A stretch of 64,000 nucleotides of DNA from Arthrobacter sp. AZCC_0090 (GCF_014207375.1 NZ_JACHEE010000005.1:124001-188000), one strand, 5' to 3'; shown: positions 8,656-17,061, numbered from the stretch's first letter. Numbers and translations are program-made. The notes: generated by a model from the letters alone, not told the origin.

Positions 8656-8682
8656 AGGCAAGGACCAATCCGAAGAGGTCAT
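8626..8682 (-). CDS. 18-codon leaderless upstream ORF of the SsuABC-like operon
   Basis: ATG at 8682 to TGA at 8626-8628 encodes MTSSDWSLPAHYGRCRRA. The ATG lies 6 bases after the -10 box TATGGT, the same spacing as at the annotated starts of cysG and sulfite reductase, which is the main evidence that it is translated. It ends 43 bases before the binding-protein start. Leaderless short ORFs with cysteine codons are known in mycobacteria as cysteine-responsive attenuators. This one has a single Cys followed by two Arg, so the analogy is partial. It could be non-functional. Confidence 0.55.
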   Translation of the reverse strand: MTSSDWSLPAHYGRCRRA

Positions 8683-8688
8683 GGATTC

Positions 8689-8760
8689 ACCATAGGGACT
8701 GTCATATTTGCCGTTCAATGACCCGGAAACCCGGGGTCACGCAGGTTCATGCGGCGTCAC
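8689..8760 (-). promoter_or_regulatory. Leaderless promoter with 38-bp sulfur operator, importer operon
   Basis: Operator GTGACG-N14-GTGA-N6-GTTTCCGG (8760 down to 8723), -35 TTGAAC (8718-8713), an 18-bp spacer and -10 TATGGT (8694-8689) are laid out as before cysG (72 bp in both). The first ATG downstream is the 18-codon leader ORF, not the binding protein. Confidence 0.78.
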
Positions 8761-8785
8761 AATTGGGGGCGTCTCCAGCACAAAA

Positions 8786-8846
8786 AACCGCAGCTTGTTT
8801 CCCATCCCGGGCCTTGAAGGCGGGGTCTGGGAAACAAGCTGCGGTT
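8786..8846. terminator. Long hairpin with conserved loop, 3' of cysN
   Basis: A perfect 19-bp inverted repeat (8786-8804 and 8828-8846) encloses a loop holding CCTTGAAGG, closely matching the element at 1497-1562. A run of T on the minus strand follows the distal arm, so it probably terminates the sulfite reductase-cysHDN transcript before the importer promoter. Confidence 0.72.
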
Positions 8847-8862
8847 CCAGTGACCAGCAACG

Positions 8863-10275
8863 TCAGATGACGTAACGTTCGTCCTCGTGGTCGCCCGGGT
8901 GGTCCTTCACCAAACCGGCGGCCAACGTGTTGCCGTCCACGGGATCGATCACCAGGAACGCGCCCGTGCGGCGGTGGTGCAAGTAGTTCTCCAACGGCAG
9001 CGGAGCGGCCAGCCGAAGCTGGGCGTTCCCGATGTCGTTCAGCTCGAGGCTGGAGGCAGCCTCCACGTTGAACGTGGCCAGGTCCAGCTTGCCCGTCACA
9101 TTGCGCACGAGCGCCTGGACCGTGCGGGTCCCGTGCTTCACGAGCACCTTGGCACCTTCACGCAACGGCTTGGGCGAGAGCCAGCACAGCGCCGCGTACA
9201 GATCGGCCGAGCTCTCTCGCACCGTCCCCGCTGCGGCAATGGTGTCACCGCGGGCGATGTCGATTTCATCGGCCAGGCGAATCGCCACGGACTGCGGAGC
9301 CGTGGCCTCGGCCAGCTCGCTGCCAGCGAAGTCGATCCCCGTCACCGTGGTGATCCGGGGCTCATGGCCCGGGCTCAGGACGGTGACCTTGTCGCCGAGC
9401 TTCACGGTCCCTTCCGTGATCTGGCCGGCGTAGGCACGGTAATCGCGGTACGCCCCGACGTCGAGCCCTGAGGCGATGGCATCGGGAGCCAGCGCGCCCT
9501 GCGGGCGGATGACCAGCTGGACCGGGAAGCGGAAGCTCTCCAGGTGGCTTTCGAGCTCGTCGGCGGCCGGAAGGGTTTCCAGGACTTCGAGCAGTGCCGG
9601 GCCGCTGTACCACGGCGTACGGTCCGAGCGGTCCACCACGTTGTCGCCATCGAGCGCCGACACCGGAATGACCACGAGATCGGCAATTCCATCGGCGCCC
9701 AAGCCAAGCTCACGGGCAACCTTCTGCACGTCAGTCTCGATCTCGCGGAAGACCGACTCGCTGAAGTCCACGAGGTCGATCTTGTTCACAGCGACGATCA
9801 CGTGCGCCACGCGCAGCAACTGCAGCACGGACAAGTGCCGGCGGGTCTGCTCAAGGACTCCCTTGCGGGCGTCAATGAGTACGACGACGGCGTCCGCAGT
9901 GGACGCGCCGGTCACCGTGTTCTTGGTGTACTGCACGTGACCGGGGCAGTCCGCCAGGATGAAGCTGCGGCGGTCGGTGGCGAAGTAGCGGTAGGCGACG
10001 TCGATGGTGATGCCCTGTTCCCGCTCGGCACGAAGGCCGTCGGTCAGGAGGGCGAGGTCGATCGCCTGGCTGCCGGTTGCACCGGCTCCGCCGAAGCCAC
10101 GGTCCGCCGAAGTGCGGGCGACGGCGTCGAGCTGGTCGGCAAGGATCGCCTTGGAATCGTGCAGCAGGCGGCCCACCAGGGTGGACTTGCCGTCGTCGAC
10201 GGATCCAGCCGTGGCGAAGCGGAACAACGTGGATTCGCGCAGCCCGGTCTCCAGGAGTGAAGTCTCAGTGCTCAT
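8863..10275 (-). CDS. cysN: Sulfate adenylyltransferase large subunit, GTPase (CysN)
   Basis: 470 residues, a usual length for CysN without a fused APS kinase. The EF-Tu-like GTPase domain has GSVDDGKST (residues 24-32), DCPGH and NKID, and two beta-barrel domains follow. With CysD it makes adenosine phosphosulfate from sulfate and ATP, driven by GTP. Its ATG overlaps the cysD stop by one base (TAATG), so translation is coupled. No APS kinase domain is attached and none is seen nearby, in line with an APS-type rather than PAPS-type reductase downstream. Confidence 0.96.
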   Translation of the reverse strand: MSTETSLLETGLRESTLFRFATAGSVDDGKSTLVGRLLHDSKAILADQLDAVARTSADRGFGGAGATGSQAIDLALLTDGLRAEREQGITIDVAYRYFATDRRSFILADCPGHVQYTKNTVTGASTADAVVVLIDARKGVLEQTRRHLSVLQLLRVAHVIVAVNKIDLVDFSESVFREIETDVQKVARELGLGADGIADLVVIPVSALDGDNVVDRSDRTPWYSGPALLEVLETLPAADELESHLESFRFPVQLVIRPQGALAPDAIASGLDVGAYRDYRAYAGQITEGTVKLGDKVTVLSPGHEPRITTVTGIDFAGSELAEATAPQSVAIRLADEIDIARGDTIAAAGTVRESSADLYAALCWLSPKPLREGAKVLVKHGTRTVQALVRNVTGKLDLATFNVEAASSLELNDIGNAQLRLAAPLPLENYLHHRRTGAFLVIDPVDGNTLAAGLVKDHPGDHEDERYVI

Positions 10276-11261
10276 TAGAAGTAGCCGTCCTTCTTGCGGT
10301 CTTCCATGGCTGCCTCGGAGATGCGGTCATCTGCGCGGGTGGCGCCACGTTCGGTGAGGGTGGATGCGGCAACTTCGACAACGACGTCGGCAACCGTGCG
10401 GGCGTCGGAAAGGACGGCGCCGGTGCAGGACATGTCGCCTACGGTGCGGTAACGCACGAGTTTCGTCAACACTTCCTCGTCTGGTTTCGGCATGGAAACC
10501 TCACCGACTGCGCGCCACATGCCATCGCGTTCGTAGACCTCGCGCTCGTGGGCGTAGTACAAGCCGGGCAGCTCAATGCCTTCGCGCTCGATGTAGCGCC
10601 ACACGTCCAGCTCGGTCCAGTTGCTAATGGGGAACGCGCGGACGTGCTGGCCCACGGTGTGGCGGCCGTTGTAGAGGTTCCACAATTCGGGGCGCTGGTT
10701 GCGGGGATCCCACTGGCCGAACTCGTCGCGCAGGCTCAGGATGCGTTCCTTGGCACGGGCCTTGTCCTCGTCGCGGCGGCCGCCGCCGAAGACGGCATCG
10801 AACTTGTTGCGCTGGATGGCATCCAGGAGCGGCACGGTCTGCAGCGGGTTGCGGGTGCCGTCGGCACGCTCGGCAAGTTCGCCTCGGTCGATGAACTCCT
10901 GCACGGAGCCCACCACGAGCTTCAAACCCAGGCGCTCCACCGTGCGGTCACGGAAGTCGATGACCTCGGGGAAATTGTGGCCGGTGTCCACGTGCAGGAC
11001 CGGGAACGGAACCTTGCCCGGCCAGAAGGCCTTGGTAGCTAGGTGCAGCATCACCACGGAGTCCTTGCCGCCGGAGAACAGCAGCGCGGGCTTCTCAAAC
11101 TCGGCAACAACCTCGCGGATGATGTGAATGGCTTCGGACTCAAGGGTGTCGAGGGAGGAAAGGCGCTCCGCCGCCACGCGCTGGGCGGCAACCGGCGTCT
11201 CAGCAAGGTCCTTTTCCAGCACTGACAGCTCCGTGTCCTCGTTGGTGATTTGGGTACTCAT
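10275..11261 (-). CDS. cysD: Sulfate adenylyltransferase small subunit (CysD)
   Basis: 328 residues from the ATG at 11261, which overlaps the cysH stop as ATGA. The PP-loop motif SGGKDS (residues 63-68) binds ATP for adenylation of sulfate, and the C-terminal Arg/Lys-rich segment is typical of the family. It is the catalytic partner of CysN. The frame continues 31 codons upstream inside cysH and has an in-frame ATG there, but the ATGA overlap is the more natural start. Confidence 0.96.
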   Translation of the reverse strand: MSTQITNEDTELSVLEKDLAETPVAAQRVAAERLSSLDTLESEAIHIIREVVAEFEKPALLFSGGKDSVVMLHLATKAFWPGKVPFPVLHVDTGHNFPEVIDFRDRTVERLGLKLVVGSVQEFIDRGELAERADGTRNPLQTVPLLDAIQRNKFDAVFGGGRRDEDKARAKERILSLRDEFGQWDPRNQRPELWNLYNGRHTVGQHVRAFPISNWTELDVWRYIEREGIELPGLYYAHEREVYERDGMWRAVGEVSMPKPDEEVLTKLVRYRTVGDMSCTGAVLSDARTVADVVVEVAASTLTERGATRADDRISEAAMEDRKKDGYF

Positions 11262-11974
11262 ACGTGTAGTCCGCATTCTGTCTTGTCGGTTCCTGCCCAG
11301 CGGCCGGAGCGGGGATCCGCTCCCGGGGCCACTTTCCTGGTGCAGGGCTGGCATCCGATGGACGGGTAGCCCTGGCTCAGGAGGGGGTTGACGGGAAGGA
11401 TGTTGTCTTCGGAGTACTGGACCAACTGGTCAAAGCTCCAGTCCGCCATCGGGTTGACCTTGACCAGACCGTTGGCCTCATCCCACGTGATCAGCGGCGT
11501 GTTGGTCCGGGTAGGGGCTTCGTCGCGACGAACGCCGGTGAACCACACTTCGTAGCCGGCGAGGGTCCGGCGCAGCGGCTGGACCTTGCGGAGCGCGCAG
11601 CACTGGGCCGCGTCCCGGGCGAACAGGTCCTTGCCGAGAAGGCGGTCCTGCTGTTCCACGGTGTTTTCCGGGAGCACGTCCACGATGTTCACACGCAGGT
11701 TCGCGGCGACCTCATCCCGGGTAGCGTGGGTTTCCGGGAAGTGGTAGCCGGTCTCCAGGAAGAGAACGTCGACGCCGGGAAACTGGTCCGCCACGAGGGC
11801 GGGCAGAACGGCATCGGCCATCGAGCAGGCCACAGCGACGGCGGGCAGTTCAAAGTTGCGGGCCACCCAGGCGATGACGTCGCGGGCCGGCGCGTTCCAA
11901 CCGAGCTCGCCCGCGCCGGCTTCGGCGAGGGCCTTCAGTTCATCGTGGGAGCGAAGGTTGACGGTGGATGTCAC
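11258..11974 (-). CDS. cysH: Adenylylsulfate reductase, thioredoxin-dependent, 4Fe-4S type (CysH)
   Basis: 238 residues from a GTG overlapping the upstream stop (GTGA). Two Cys pairs, CC at 125-126 and GCQPC at 208-211, are the cluster ligands that separate APS reductases from PAPS reductases. The catalytic Cys lies in ECGLH at the C-terminus (C234). It reduces APS to sulfite and AMP. This agrees with the absence of an APS kinase in the operon. Coupled by overlaps on both sides. Confidence 0.95.
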   Translation of the reverse strand: MTSTVNLRSHDELKALAEAGAGELGWNAPARDVIAWVARNFELPAVAVACSMADAVLPALVADQFPGVDVLFLETGYHFPETHATRDEVAANLRVNIVDVLPENTVEQQDRLLGKDLFARDAAQCCALRKVQPLRRTLAGYEVWFTGVRRDEAPTRTNTPLITWDEANGLVKVNPMADWSFDQLVQYSEDNILPVNPLLSQGYPSIGCQPCTRKVAPGADPRSGRWAGTDKTECGLHV

Positions 11975-13716
11975 TGGAGATCTCCTTCATCAGCGGAGTG
12001 TGCCCATTCAGCGAAGGTCTGGCCTTCGGCGCGGTCGGCCACGAACTTCCGGACCACCCGCTCCACGTAATCGGGCAGGTCCTCGACGTAAACCTTGAGG
12101 CCACGCACGGTGCGTCCGAGGCCTGCTTCTTCGCGGTTGGAAGAAGCCAGCCCGCCGCCCAAGTGGACCTGGAAGCCGGGGGTGGGATCGCCGTCGGGCG
12201 TTGGCAGCATCATGCCCTTGAGCCCGATGTCCGCAGTCTGGATGCGAGCGCAGGAGTTCGGGCAACCGTTGATGTGGAGGGACAGTGCCTGGGGCAGCTG
12301 GCCGCTGTCCGCGAGGTCCGCAAGGCGGCGTTCCAGCTCAGCAACGGCAGTAGCTGCGGTGACCTTGGTTTCCACAATGGCCAGCTTGCAGAACTCGATG
12401 CCTGTGCAGGCGATGGTGCCGCGGCGGAACACGGACGGGCGGGCGGAGAGGCCCAGGGTATCCAATTCGGCGACGAGAGGCTCCACCTGCTCTTTGGCAA
12501 CGTCCAGCACAACAATCTTCTGGTGCGGGGTGGTGCGCAGGCGCTGCGAGCCGTGGGCTTCCAGGGTGTCCGCCAGCTTCACGAGCTGGCTACCGGACAA
12601 GCGACCGGCCAGCGGCGTGGCGCCGATGAAGAACTTGCCGTCCTTCTGCTCGTGGATGCCAACGTGGTCGCCTGGAGTTGAAGGCTTGGGGGCAGCGGGG
12701 CCGTCGGAAAGCTTGAAGCCGAGATATTCGTCTTCCAGGATCTGGCGGAACTTCTCCGGCCCCCAGTCGGCCAGGAGGAACTTCAGGCGGGCCTTGGTGC
12801 GCATGCGGCGGTAGCCGTAGTCGCGGAAGATGCTGGTGACGCCGAGCCACACTTCGGCGGCTTCCTCAGGCTTCACGAACGCGCCGAGTCTCTTGGCCAG
12901 CATGGGGTTCGTGGACAGCGCGCCGCCCACCCAGAGGTCATAGCCAACGCCGAGTTCGGGGTGGACCATGCCCACCAAGCCGAAGTCGTTGATCTCGTGG
13001 ACAACGTCCTGCGAGGGGTGGCCGGTGATGGCGGTCTTGTATTTGCGCGGCAGGTTGGCAAGCTCGGGGTCGCCGATGAAGCGCTCCGCGAGTTCGTTGA
13101 TCAGCGGCGTCGGATCGATGATCTCGTCCTTGGCGATGCCGGCAACCGGGGAGCCCAGGATGACACGCGGGACGTCGCCGCAAGCCTCGGTGGTCGATAG
13201 GCCGACGGCTTCGAGGCGGCGCCAGATCTCCGGCACGTCCTCCACGCGGATCCAGTGCAGCTGGATGTTCTGGCGGTCGGTCAGGTCCGCGCTGCCGCGG
13301 GCGAAGTCCACGGAAATCTGGCCGATGACGCGTAGCTGCTCGGTGGTGAGCGCACCGCCGTCGATCCTCACGCGCAGCATGAAGTACTTGTCCTCGAGCT
13401 CGTGCGGCTCAAGCGTGGCGGTCTTGCCGCCGTCGATACCGGGCTTGCGCTGGGTGTAGAGGCCCCACCAGCGGAAGCGGCCGTGCAAGTCCGTGCCGTC
13501 GATCGAGTCGAAGCCGTGCTTGGAGTAGACAGACTCGATACGCTCACGGACGTTCAGCCCGTTGTCTTCCTGCTTCCAGGTCTCGTTGGCGTTGAGCGGC
13601 GCGGTGCCGTCGACTTTCCACTGGCCGTGGGGTTTCGCGGCAGGACGGGCGGTGCGGGCCGGGCGCTTGGGTGCAGCCTCGTCCGCAGACGCTCCGGCTA
13701 GAGCTGTATCAGTCAT
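11971..13716 (-). CDS. Ferredoxin-type sulfite (nitrite/sulfite) reductase, siroheme and 4Fe-4S
   Basis: 581 residues from the ATG at 13716, itself 6 bases after the -10 box, so probably leaderless. Two ferredoxin-like half-domains precede two siroheme/4Fe-4S domains. Cluster ligands lie in CTGIEFC (about residues 437-443) and GCPNSC (about 480). It performs the six-electron reduction of sulfite to sulfide. The operon (sulfate adenylyltransferase, APS reductase) identifies it as sulfite rather than nitrite reductase. It is first in the operon, before cysH, cysD and cysN. A low-complexity N-terminus of about 35 residues (AAPKRPARTARPAAKP) precedes the conserved fold. Confidence 0.93.
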   Translation of the reverse strand: MTDTALAGASADEAAPKRPARTARPAAKPHGQWKVDGTAPLNANETWKQEDNGLNVRERIESVYSKHGFDSIDGTDLHGRFRWWGLYTQRKPGIDGGKTATLEPHELEDKYFMLRVRIDGGALTTEQLRVIGQISVDFARGSADLTDRQNIQLHWIRVEDVPEIWRRLEAVGLSTTEACGDVPRVILGSPVAGIAKDEIIDPTPLINELAERFIGDPELANLPRKYKTAITGHPSQDVVHEINDFGLVGMVHPELGVGYDLWVGGALSTNPMLAKRLGAFVKPEEAAEVWLGVTSIFRDYGYRRMRTKARLKFLLADWGPEKFRQILEDEYLGFKLSDGPAAPKPSTPGDHVGIHEQKDGKFFIGATPLAGRLSGSQLVKLADTLEAHGSQRLRTTPHQKIVVLDVAKEQVEPLVAELDTLGLSARPSVFRRGTIACTGIEFCKLAIVETKVTAATAVAELERRLADLADSGQLPQALSLHINGCPNSCARIQTADIGLKGMMLPTPDGDPTPGFQVHLGGGLASSNREEAGLGRTVRGLKVYVEDLPDYVERVVRKFVADRAEGQTFAEWAHSADEGDLQ

Positions 13717-13722
13717 GCATCG

Positions 13723-13795
13723 ACTGTAGGGCTGGCCGGAGAGGCGTAACAAAGGGTCCGGAAACGAAGAGTCACCTAGGGAAACATTTCGTCAC
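13723..13795 (-). promoter_or_regulatory. Leaderless promoter with 38-bp sulfur operator, sulfite reductase operon
   Basis: Operator GTGACG-N14-GTGA-N6-GTTTCCGG (13795 down to 13758), -35 TTGTTA (13752-13747), an 18-bp spacer and -10 TACAGT (13728-13723), then 6 bases to the ATG. The operator aligns without gaps to those at 4443-4480 and 8723-8760. The bases GCCCTACAGT are identical here and before cysG. Confidence 0.8.
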
Positions 13796-13849
13796 GAACC
13801 GCCGAGGGGCCTTGTCCACCTGGCCGCGCTGTGCATTCCGAAGAACAGC

Positions 13850-14548
13850 TCAGGAGCGCGCGGCAACCACCGCGTCGTAGCGTTCCAGGGCGATCTCCGC
13901 GAGGACCGGAGAGGGCAGCAGCGGTGCCGTCACCACGTCGGCCCCGGCCTCGGACAGCTGGTCGTGGAAGTAGCCCGTGGCGAGCAGGTACGAGGACACA
14001 ATGACCCGGCCGCCGTCTTCGGTGACTTCGGCGCGCAGGGCCGCAACACCGTCGGGCACGTTCGGTTCGGCACTGGCGCCATAGGCGACGCGCACCTTGT
14101 TCGGCAGCAGCTCGGCGAGCTGGCGCGCCTGCTCTTCCGAATCGACGGAACCGTCCGGCAGGGACGAGCCCGCGGCGGCGAGGAGGACGCCGTCGTCGTC
14201 GTTCAATCCCGTGTCCCGCAGCCGCGCAGCCAGCAGTTCGGCGAGCCGCGGATCCGGCCCCAGCGGCGGTGCCGCGGACACCTCGGGCCGGCCCTTGATC
14301 GCCTTGGGGATGTCCACCTTGACGTGGTAGCCGGTGCTGAGCAGCAAGGGAACGACGACGGCGGGCGTACCTTCCGGAAGGCCCGCCACCACGCCGCCCA
14401 ACTCAGGCTCCTGGACGTCCACGTAGGCCTCAACAACGGTCAGGCCAGGCCGGAGGGCCTCGATTTCGGCGATGACCTGGCGGATGGCGGCCTGCCCCTC
14501 GACGTTCCGGGTTCCGTGGGCGCACGCGATCAAGACGGGGCTGTTCAT
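13850..14548 (-). CDS. CbiX/SirB-type sirohydrochlorin chelatase
   Basis: 232 residues from the ATG at 14548. The opening VLIACAHGTRN carries the active-site His of the CbiX/SirB family. A duplicated half-domain with VRVAYGASAEPN and VSSYLLATGYFHDQL follows; His in GYFHDQL and GYHVKVD fits the metal-site pattern. The enzyme inserts Fe2+ into sirohydrochlorin to complete siroheme for the sulfite reductase just downstream. It precedes that gene on the same strand but is separated from it by the sulfur promoter, so the two need not share a transcript. Confidence 0.88.
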   Translation of the reverse strand: MNSPVLIACAHGTRNVEGQAAIRQVIAEIEALRPGLTVVEAYVDVQEPELGGVVAGLPEGTPAVVVPLLLSTGYHVKVDIPKAIKGRPEVSAAPPLGPDPRLAELLAARLRDTGLNDDDGVLLAAAGSSLPDGSVDSEEQARQLAELLPNKVRVAYGASAEPNVPDGVAALRAEVTEDGGRVIVSSYLLATGYFHDQLSEAGADVVTAPLLPSPVLAEIALERYDAVVAARS

Positions 14549-14599
14549 GGGTGCAAGCGTAACGTTGGGCACGCATGATCTCCCGACTGTGAACGAAGA

Positions 14600-15283
14600 A
14601 TGGAGCCGCATTTGTTCACTTTTGACCTCGCGCTGGTGTGGCTTGACCTGGCCGGCGTCTTCTTTTTCGCGGTGTCCGGATCATTGCTGGCGGCGAAGAA
14701 GCAGTTCGACATCATCGGCTCGCTTCTTTTGGCCTCGCTCGTGGCCCTGGGCGGCGGTGTTATCCGCGACATCATCATCAACGCCGGGCCGCCCGCGGCG
14801 TTCACCAACCCGGTCTATCTGCTGCCGCCGCTGTTAGCCGCGATGCTGGTGTACTTCCTGTTCTCGAGCATCCAACGCTTTACTTCCCTCTTGACCCTGT
14901 TCGACGCCGGCGGCCTGGCCTTGTTTTGCATCACGGGGACACTCAAGGCGCTAGCTGCTGGGATGAATCCGGTGGCTGCAATCCTGTTGGGCGTCACCAC
15001 GGCCGTGGGCGGTGGCCTGCTTCGAGACATCACGGCCAACGAAATCCCTACCCTCTTCAACGCCCGGGATCTTTACGCCTTGCCGGCCATCACTGGCGCG
15101 GCATTGACGGCGTTGCTCTGGAATATGGGAGCCTTCAACGGGCTGACGGCAGCCTTGATTGCCGTCTTGGTTTTCGGGTTCCGGGTGGTGGCTTGGCGCC
15201 GCGGTTGGCGGGTGCCCTTGGCGGTCCGCGGATGGCATCGCGCTGGGGTCTCATCGGGCGCCGATTCACGTGTCCGCGATTAG
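14600..15283 (+). CDS. TRIC-like (UPF0126/YicG) membrane protein
   Basis: 227 residues, seven likely membrane segments made of two homologous halves, each with a glycine-rich GGGxxRD motif (GGGVIRDII and GGGLLRDIT). This is the prokaryotic trimeric intracellular cation channel fold, a small monovalent-cation channel. Divergent from the chelatase gene with 51 bp between starts. A TTG four codons in is an alternative start. The C-terminal 25 residues are Arg-rich and probably cytosolic. Confidence 0.87.
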   Translation: MEPHLFTFDLALVWLDLAGVFFFAVSGSLLAAKKQFDIIGSLLLASLVALGGGVIRDIIINAGPPAAFTNPVYLLPPLLAAMLVYFLFSSIQRFTSLLTLFDAGGLALFCITGTLKALAAGMNPVAAILLGVTTAVGGGLLRDITANEIPTLFNARDLYALPAITGAALTALLWNMGAFNGLTAALIAVLVFGFRVVAWRRGWRVPLAVRGWHRAGVSSGADSRVRD

Positions 15284-15296
15284 CTAGGATGGGAGC

Positions 15297-15719
15297 ATGA
15301 CTGACATGTTCCTCGAGAAGTTCCGCGCGCTTGTACCGAAGTATCTCGAGGACGAATGGCAGGAAGAAGACGGCCTGACGGCCTCTGAACTGGATGAGGC
15401 CCTGTCCGCACACTCGTTCACCATTCCCATGGTCTTGCGTGAGTTCTACCTCGCGATCGGCGGCTGCGAAGACCTCATGGAGGCCTACCACTACTTCTGG
15501 GACCCCGAGGAACTCGAAGTGGACGACGAAGGCTTCCTCATGTTCCTCGAGGACGAGGAAGAACAGTTCACCTGGGGCTTCCGCGTGGGCGACCTCGGCG
15601 TCCCGGATCCGATCGTTTGGCGCCGCAATAACGCCCGCGGCCAGTGGAAGTCCGAAGAAGGCACGTTCTCCGAGTTCGTGTTCGACATGTTCGACTGGGC
15701 TTTCAGCGACGAAGACTAG
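15297..15719 (+). CDS. Hypothetical acidic SMI1/KNR4-like protein
   Basis: 140 residues with a good GGGAG site before the ATG. It is very acidic (runs such as EDEEEQ) and has the pattern of SUKH/SMI1-KNR4 proteins: an N-terminal helix, IPMVLREFYLAIGG near residues 42-55, then aromatic-rich beta segments (FTWGFRVGDLGVPDPIVW). Such proteins are often immunity proteins against toxins, but no toxin gene is nearby. The assignment is by pattern and is moderate. It ends before a strong terminator. Confidence 0.7.
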   Translation: MTDMFLEKFRALVPKYLEDEWQEEDGLTASELDEALSAHSFTIPMVLREFYLAIGGCEDLMEAYHYFWDPEELEVDDEGFLMFLEDEEEQFTWGFRVGDLGVPDPIVWRRNNARGQWKSEEGTFSEFVFDMFDWAFSDED

Positions 15720-15769
15720 GGTTGCTTCACGGGGCCGGAGCTTTCCTGACCCTGTTTGAATTTCGAAGG

Positions 15770-15809
15770 GCCGCGACACGCCTTGTTCAGGGTGTGTCGC
15801 GGCTTTTTT
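15770..15809 (+). terminator. Rho-independent terminator
   Basis: GCCGCGACAC at 15770-15779 pairs with GTGTCGCGGC at 15794-15803, followed by six T. It ends the SMI1-like gene. Confidence 0.88.
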
Positions 15810-15860
15810 CGCGCCAAAGAAGGTCAGTACGGCGCGCTGTCCGTTGGATCACGGTCTGGA

Positions 15861-16664
15861 TTACGACGCCGGCACCCACCCAGGCCAGTAACGCGCCGGG
15901 GCGAAGTGGCCGACTTCCCGGTGCCGCAATACGGCCAAGACCTCGTTGACCATCTCTTCAGGACGGTGGACCACGTCCTCGTAGTAATAGCGCAACGCCA
16001 AGAGCCCACCCCCCCATGCTGGCGTTGTCGCGGTATCGATCCTTCTTGACCTGCCGCGGCTCCAAATGCGTACGGCCGTCGAGTTCCACCACAAGACACT
16101 CGTTGATCAAGCAGTCCACCTCACCCACGCCAGCCAATTCCACATGCATTCGGACCCGGAGTCCCGCCCGGACGAAATGCGTATGTGCTAGCACCTCGAG
16201 CAAAGAATCGGCCCTGGGTAACGCGAGATCCAATACGGCCCGGGCTGCTCCGTTGCGATTGCCTTGCAGTTTCTTCTTGAGGAACTCAGCAGTGATCAAT
16301 CCCCGGCTTACCGCCGATTGGAGCATCACCAACGATTCCAGTTCCGGCAGGCATCTCAGGGCGTGGACGAGGACATCAGCCAGTCCGGCCACGGGAGGTA
16401 TGGATGCCTCGGGTGGGCACACCGTGAGTGGTCCACCACACCGTCCCGCGCAAGACCACTACCGCAGCTTAGATGGAGGGCTTCGGTTTTTCGAACACTT
16501 CTTGGCCCTTGCAATTGCCACAAATTGTAGAAACGACCAGCCGAAACACAGGTCAAGACGCCATTCGCCTGGAACGCGGCAACGATGTCCGGATCGGAGC
16601 CCTCGATCGTGTAGACACCTCGTTTGAGCAAGCTCAGTGACCCATTGTGGACCCCATTTGTCAA
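15861..16664 (-). pseudogene. Frameshifted DUF559-type nuclease-like protein
   Basis: Three minus-strand frames together resemble the AbiEi-antitoxin/DUF559 architecture. A winged-helix-like N-terminal piece (LLKRGVYTIEG..., 16664 to about 16440) is followed by a middle piece with the nuclease-type core VGEVDCLINECLVVELDG (16422 to about 16020). The C-terminal piece is GGGLLALRYYYEDVVHRPEEM (about 16010 to a TAA at 15861). The second join falls on a run of seven C (16009-16015); removing one C restores the frame. The first join has no such run. A complete relative lies at 41269-42132. The 5' end is uncertain. Confidence 0.65.
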
Positions 16665-17061
16665 CGCTGATTTGGAGGGTCAGGACGGAACGCGATGGCC
16701 AACGCAAAACCCGGAAAATCTCTTGACCGATAAAGTTGCACCCGTGACAAACCTGTCATATGCTGTAACCGGATTCACTAAATGCCTCCGGTGAGTCTGA
16801 TGCGAACGGAGATTATGGTCCCGGTTCGTTGCAGCGCGTGACTCGTAGCGTTGCAAGGAACCGGGGCCATTGCATTTAAGTGCGTCCCCGCCCAACTAGC
16901 TAACAGTTGTTGCTGTTATGACGGGTCAAAACGACAACAACGGCGTGGGCCCACGCCGCCAGGGTTCCCTGGCCGTGGGGCCCCACCGGCGAGGGCCCCT
17001 GCCTGAGCTTGCGAAGGCTGGGAGCCGGTGGGGACTTGCGAGGCGAGGGTGGCGGTGGGGA
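16665..17061. repeat. Intergenic stretch with element A half-copy and element B
   Basis: No gene is seen. CCCAACTAGC at 16891 and GTCAAAACGACAACAAC ending at 16941 are a decayed element A. Element B follows directly: GTGGGCCCACGCCGCCAGGG with several GGTGGGGAC-like repeats up to the stop of the prenyl synthase gene. Copies of B also lie at 7308-7367 and 28945-29006, always at the 3' end of a minus-strand gene. Confidence 0.7.

Noticed and set aside
9544..10260. Plus-strand open frame opposite cysN
   Set aside because: CysN is unambiguous; the opposite frame is Arg/Val/Gly-rich shadow.
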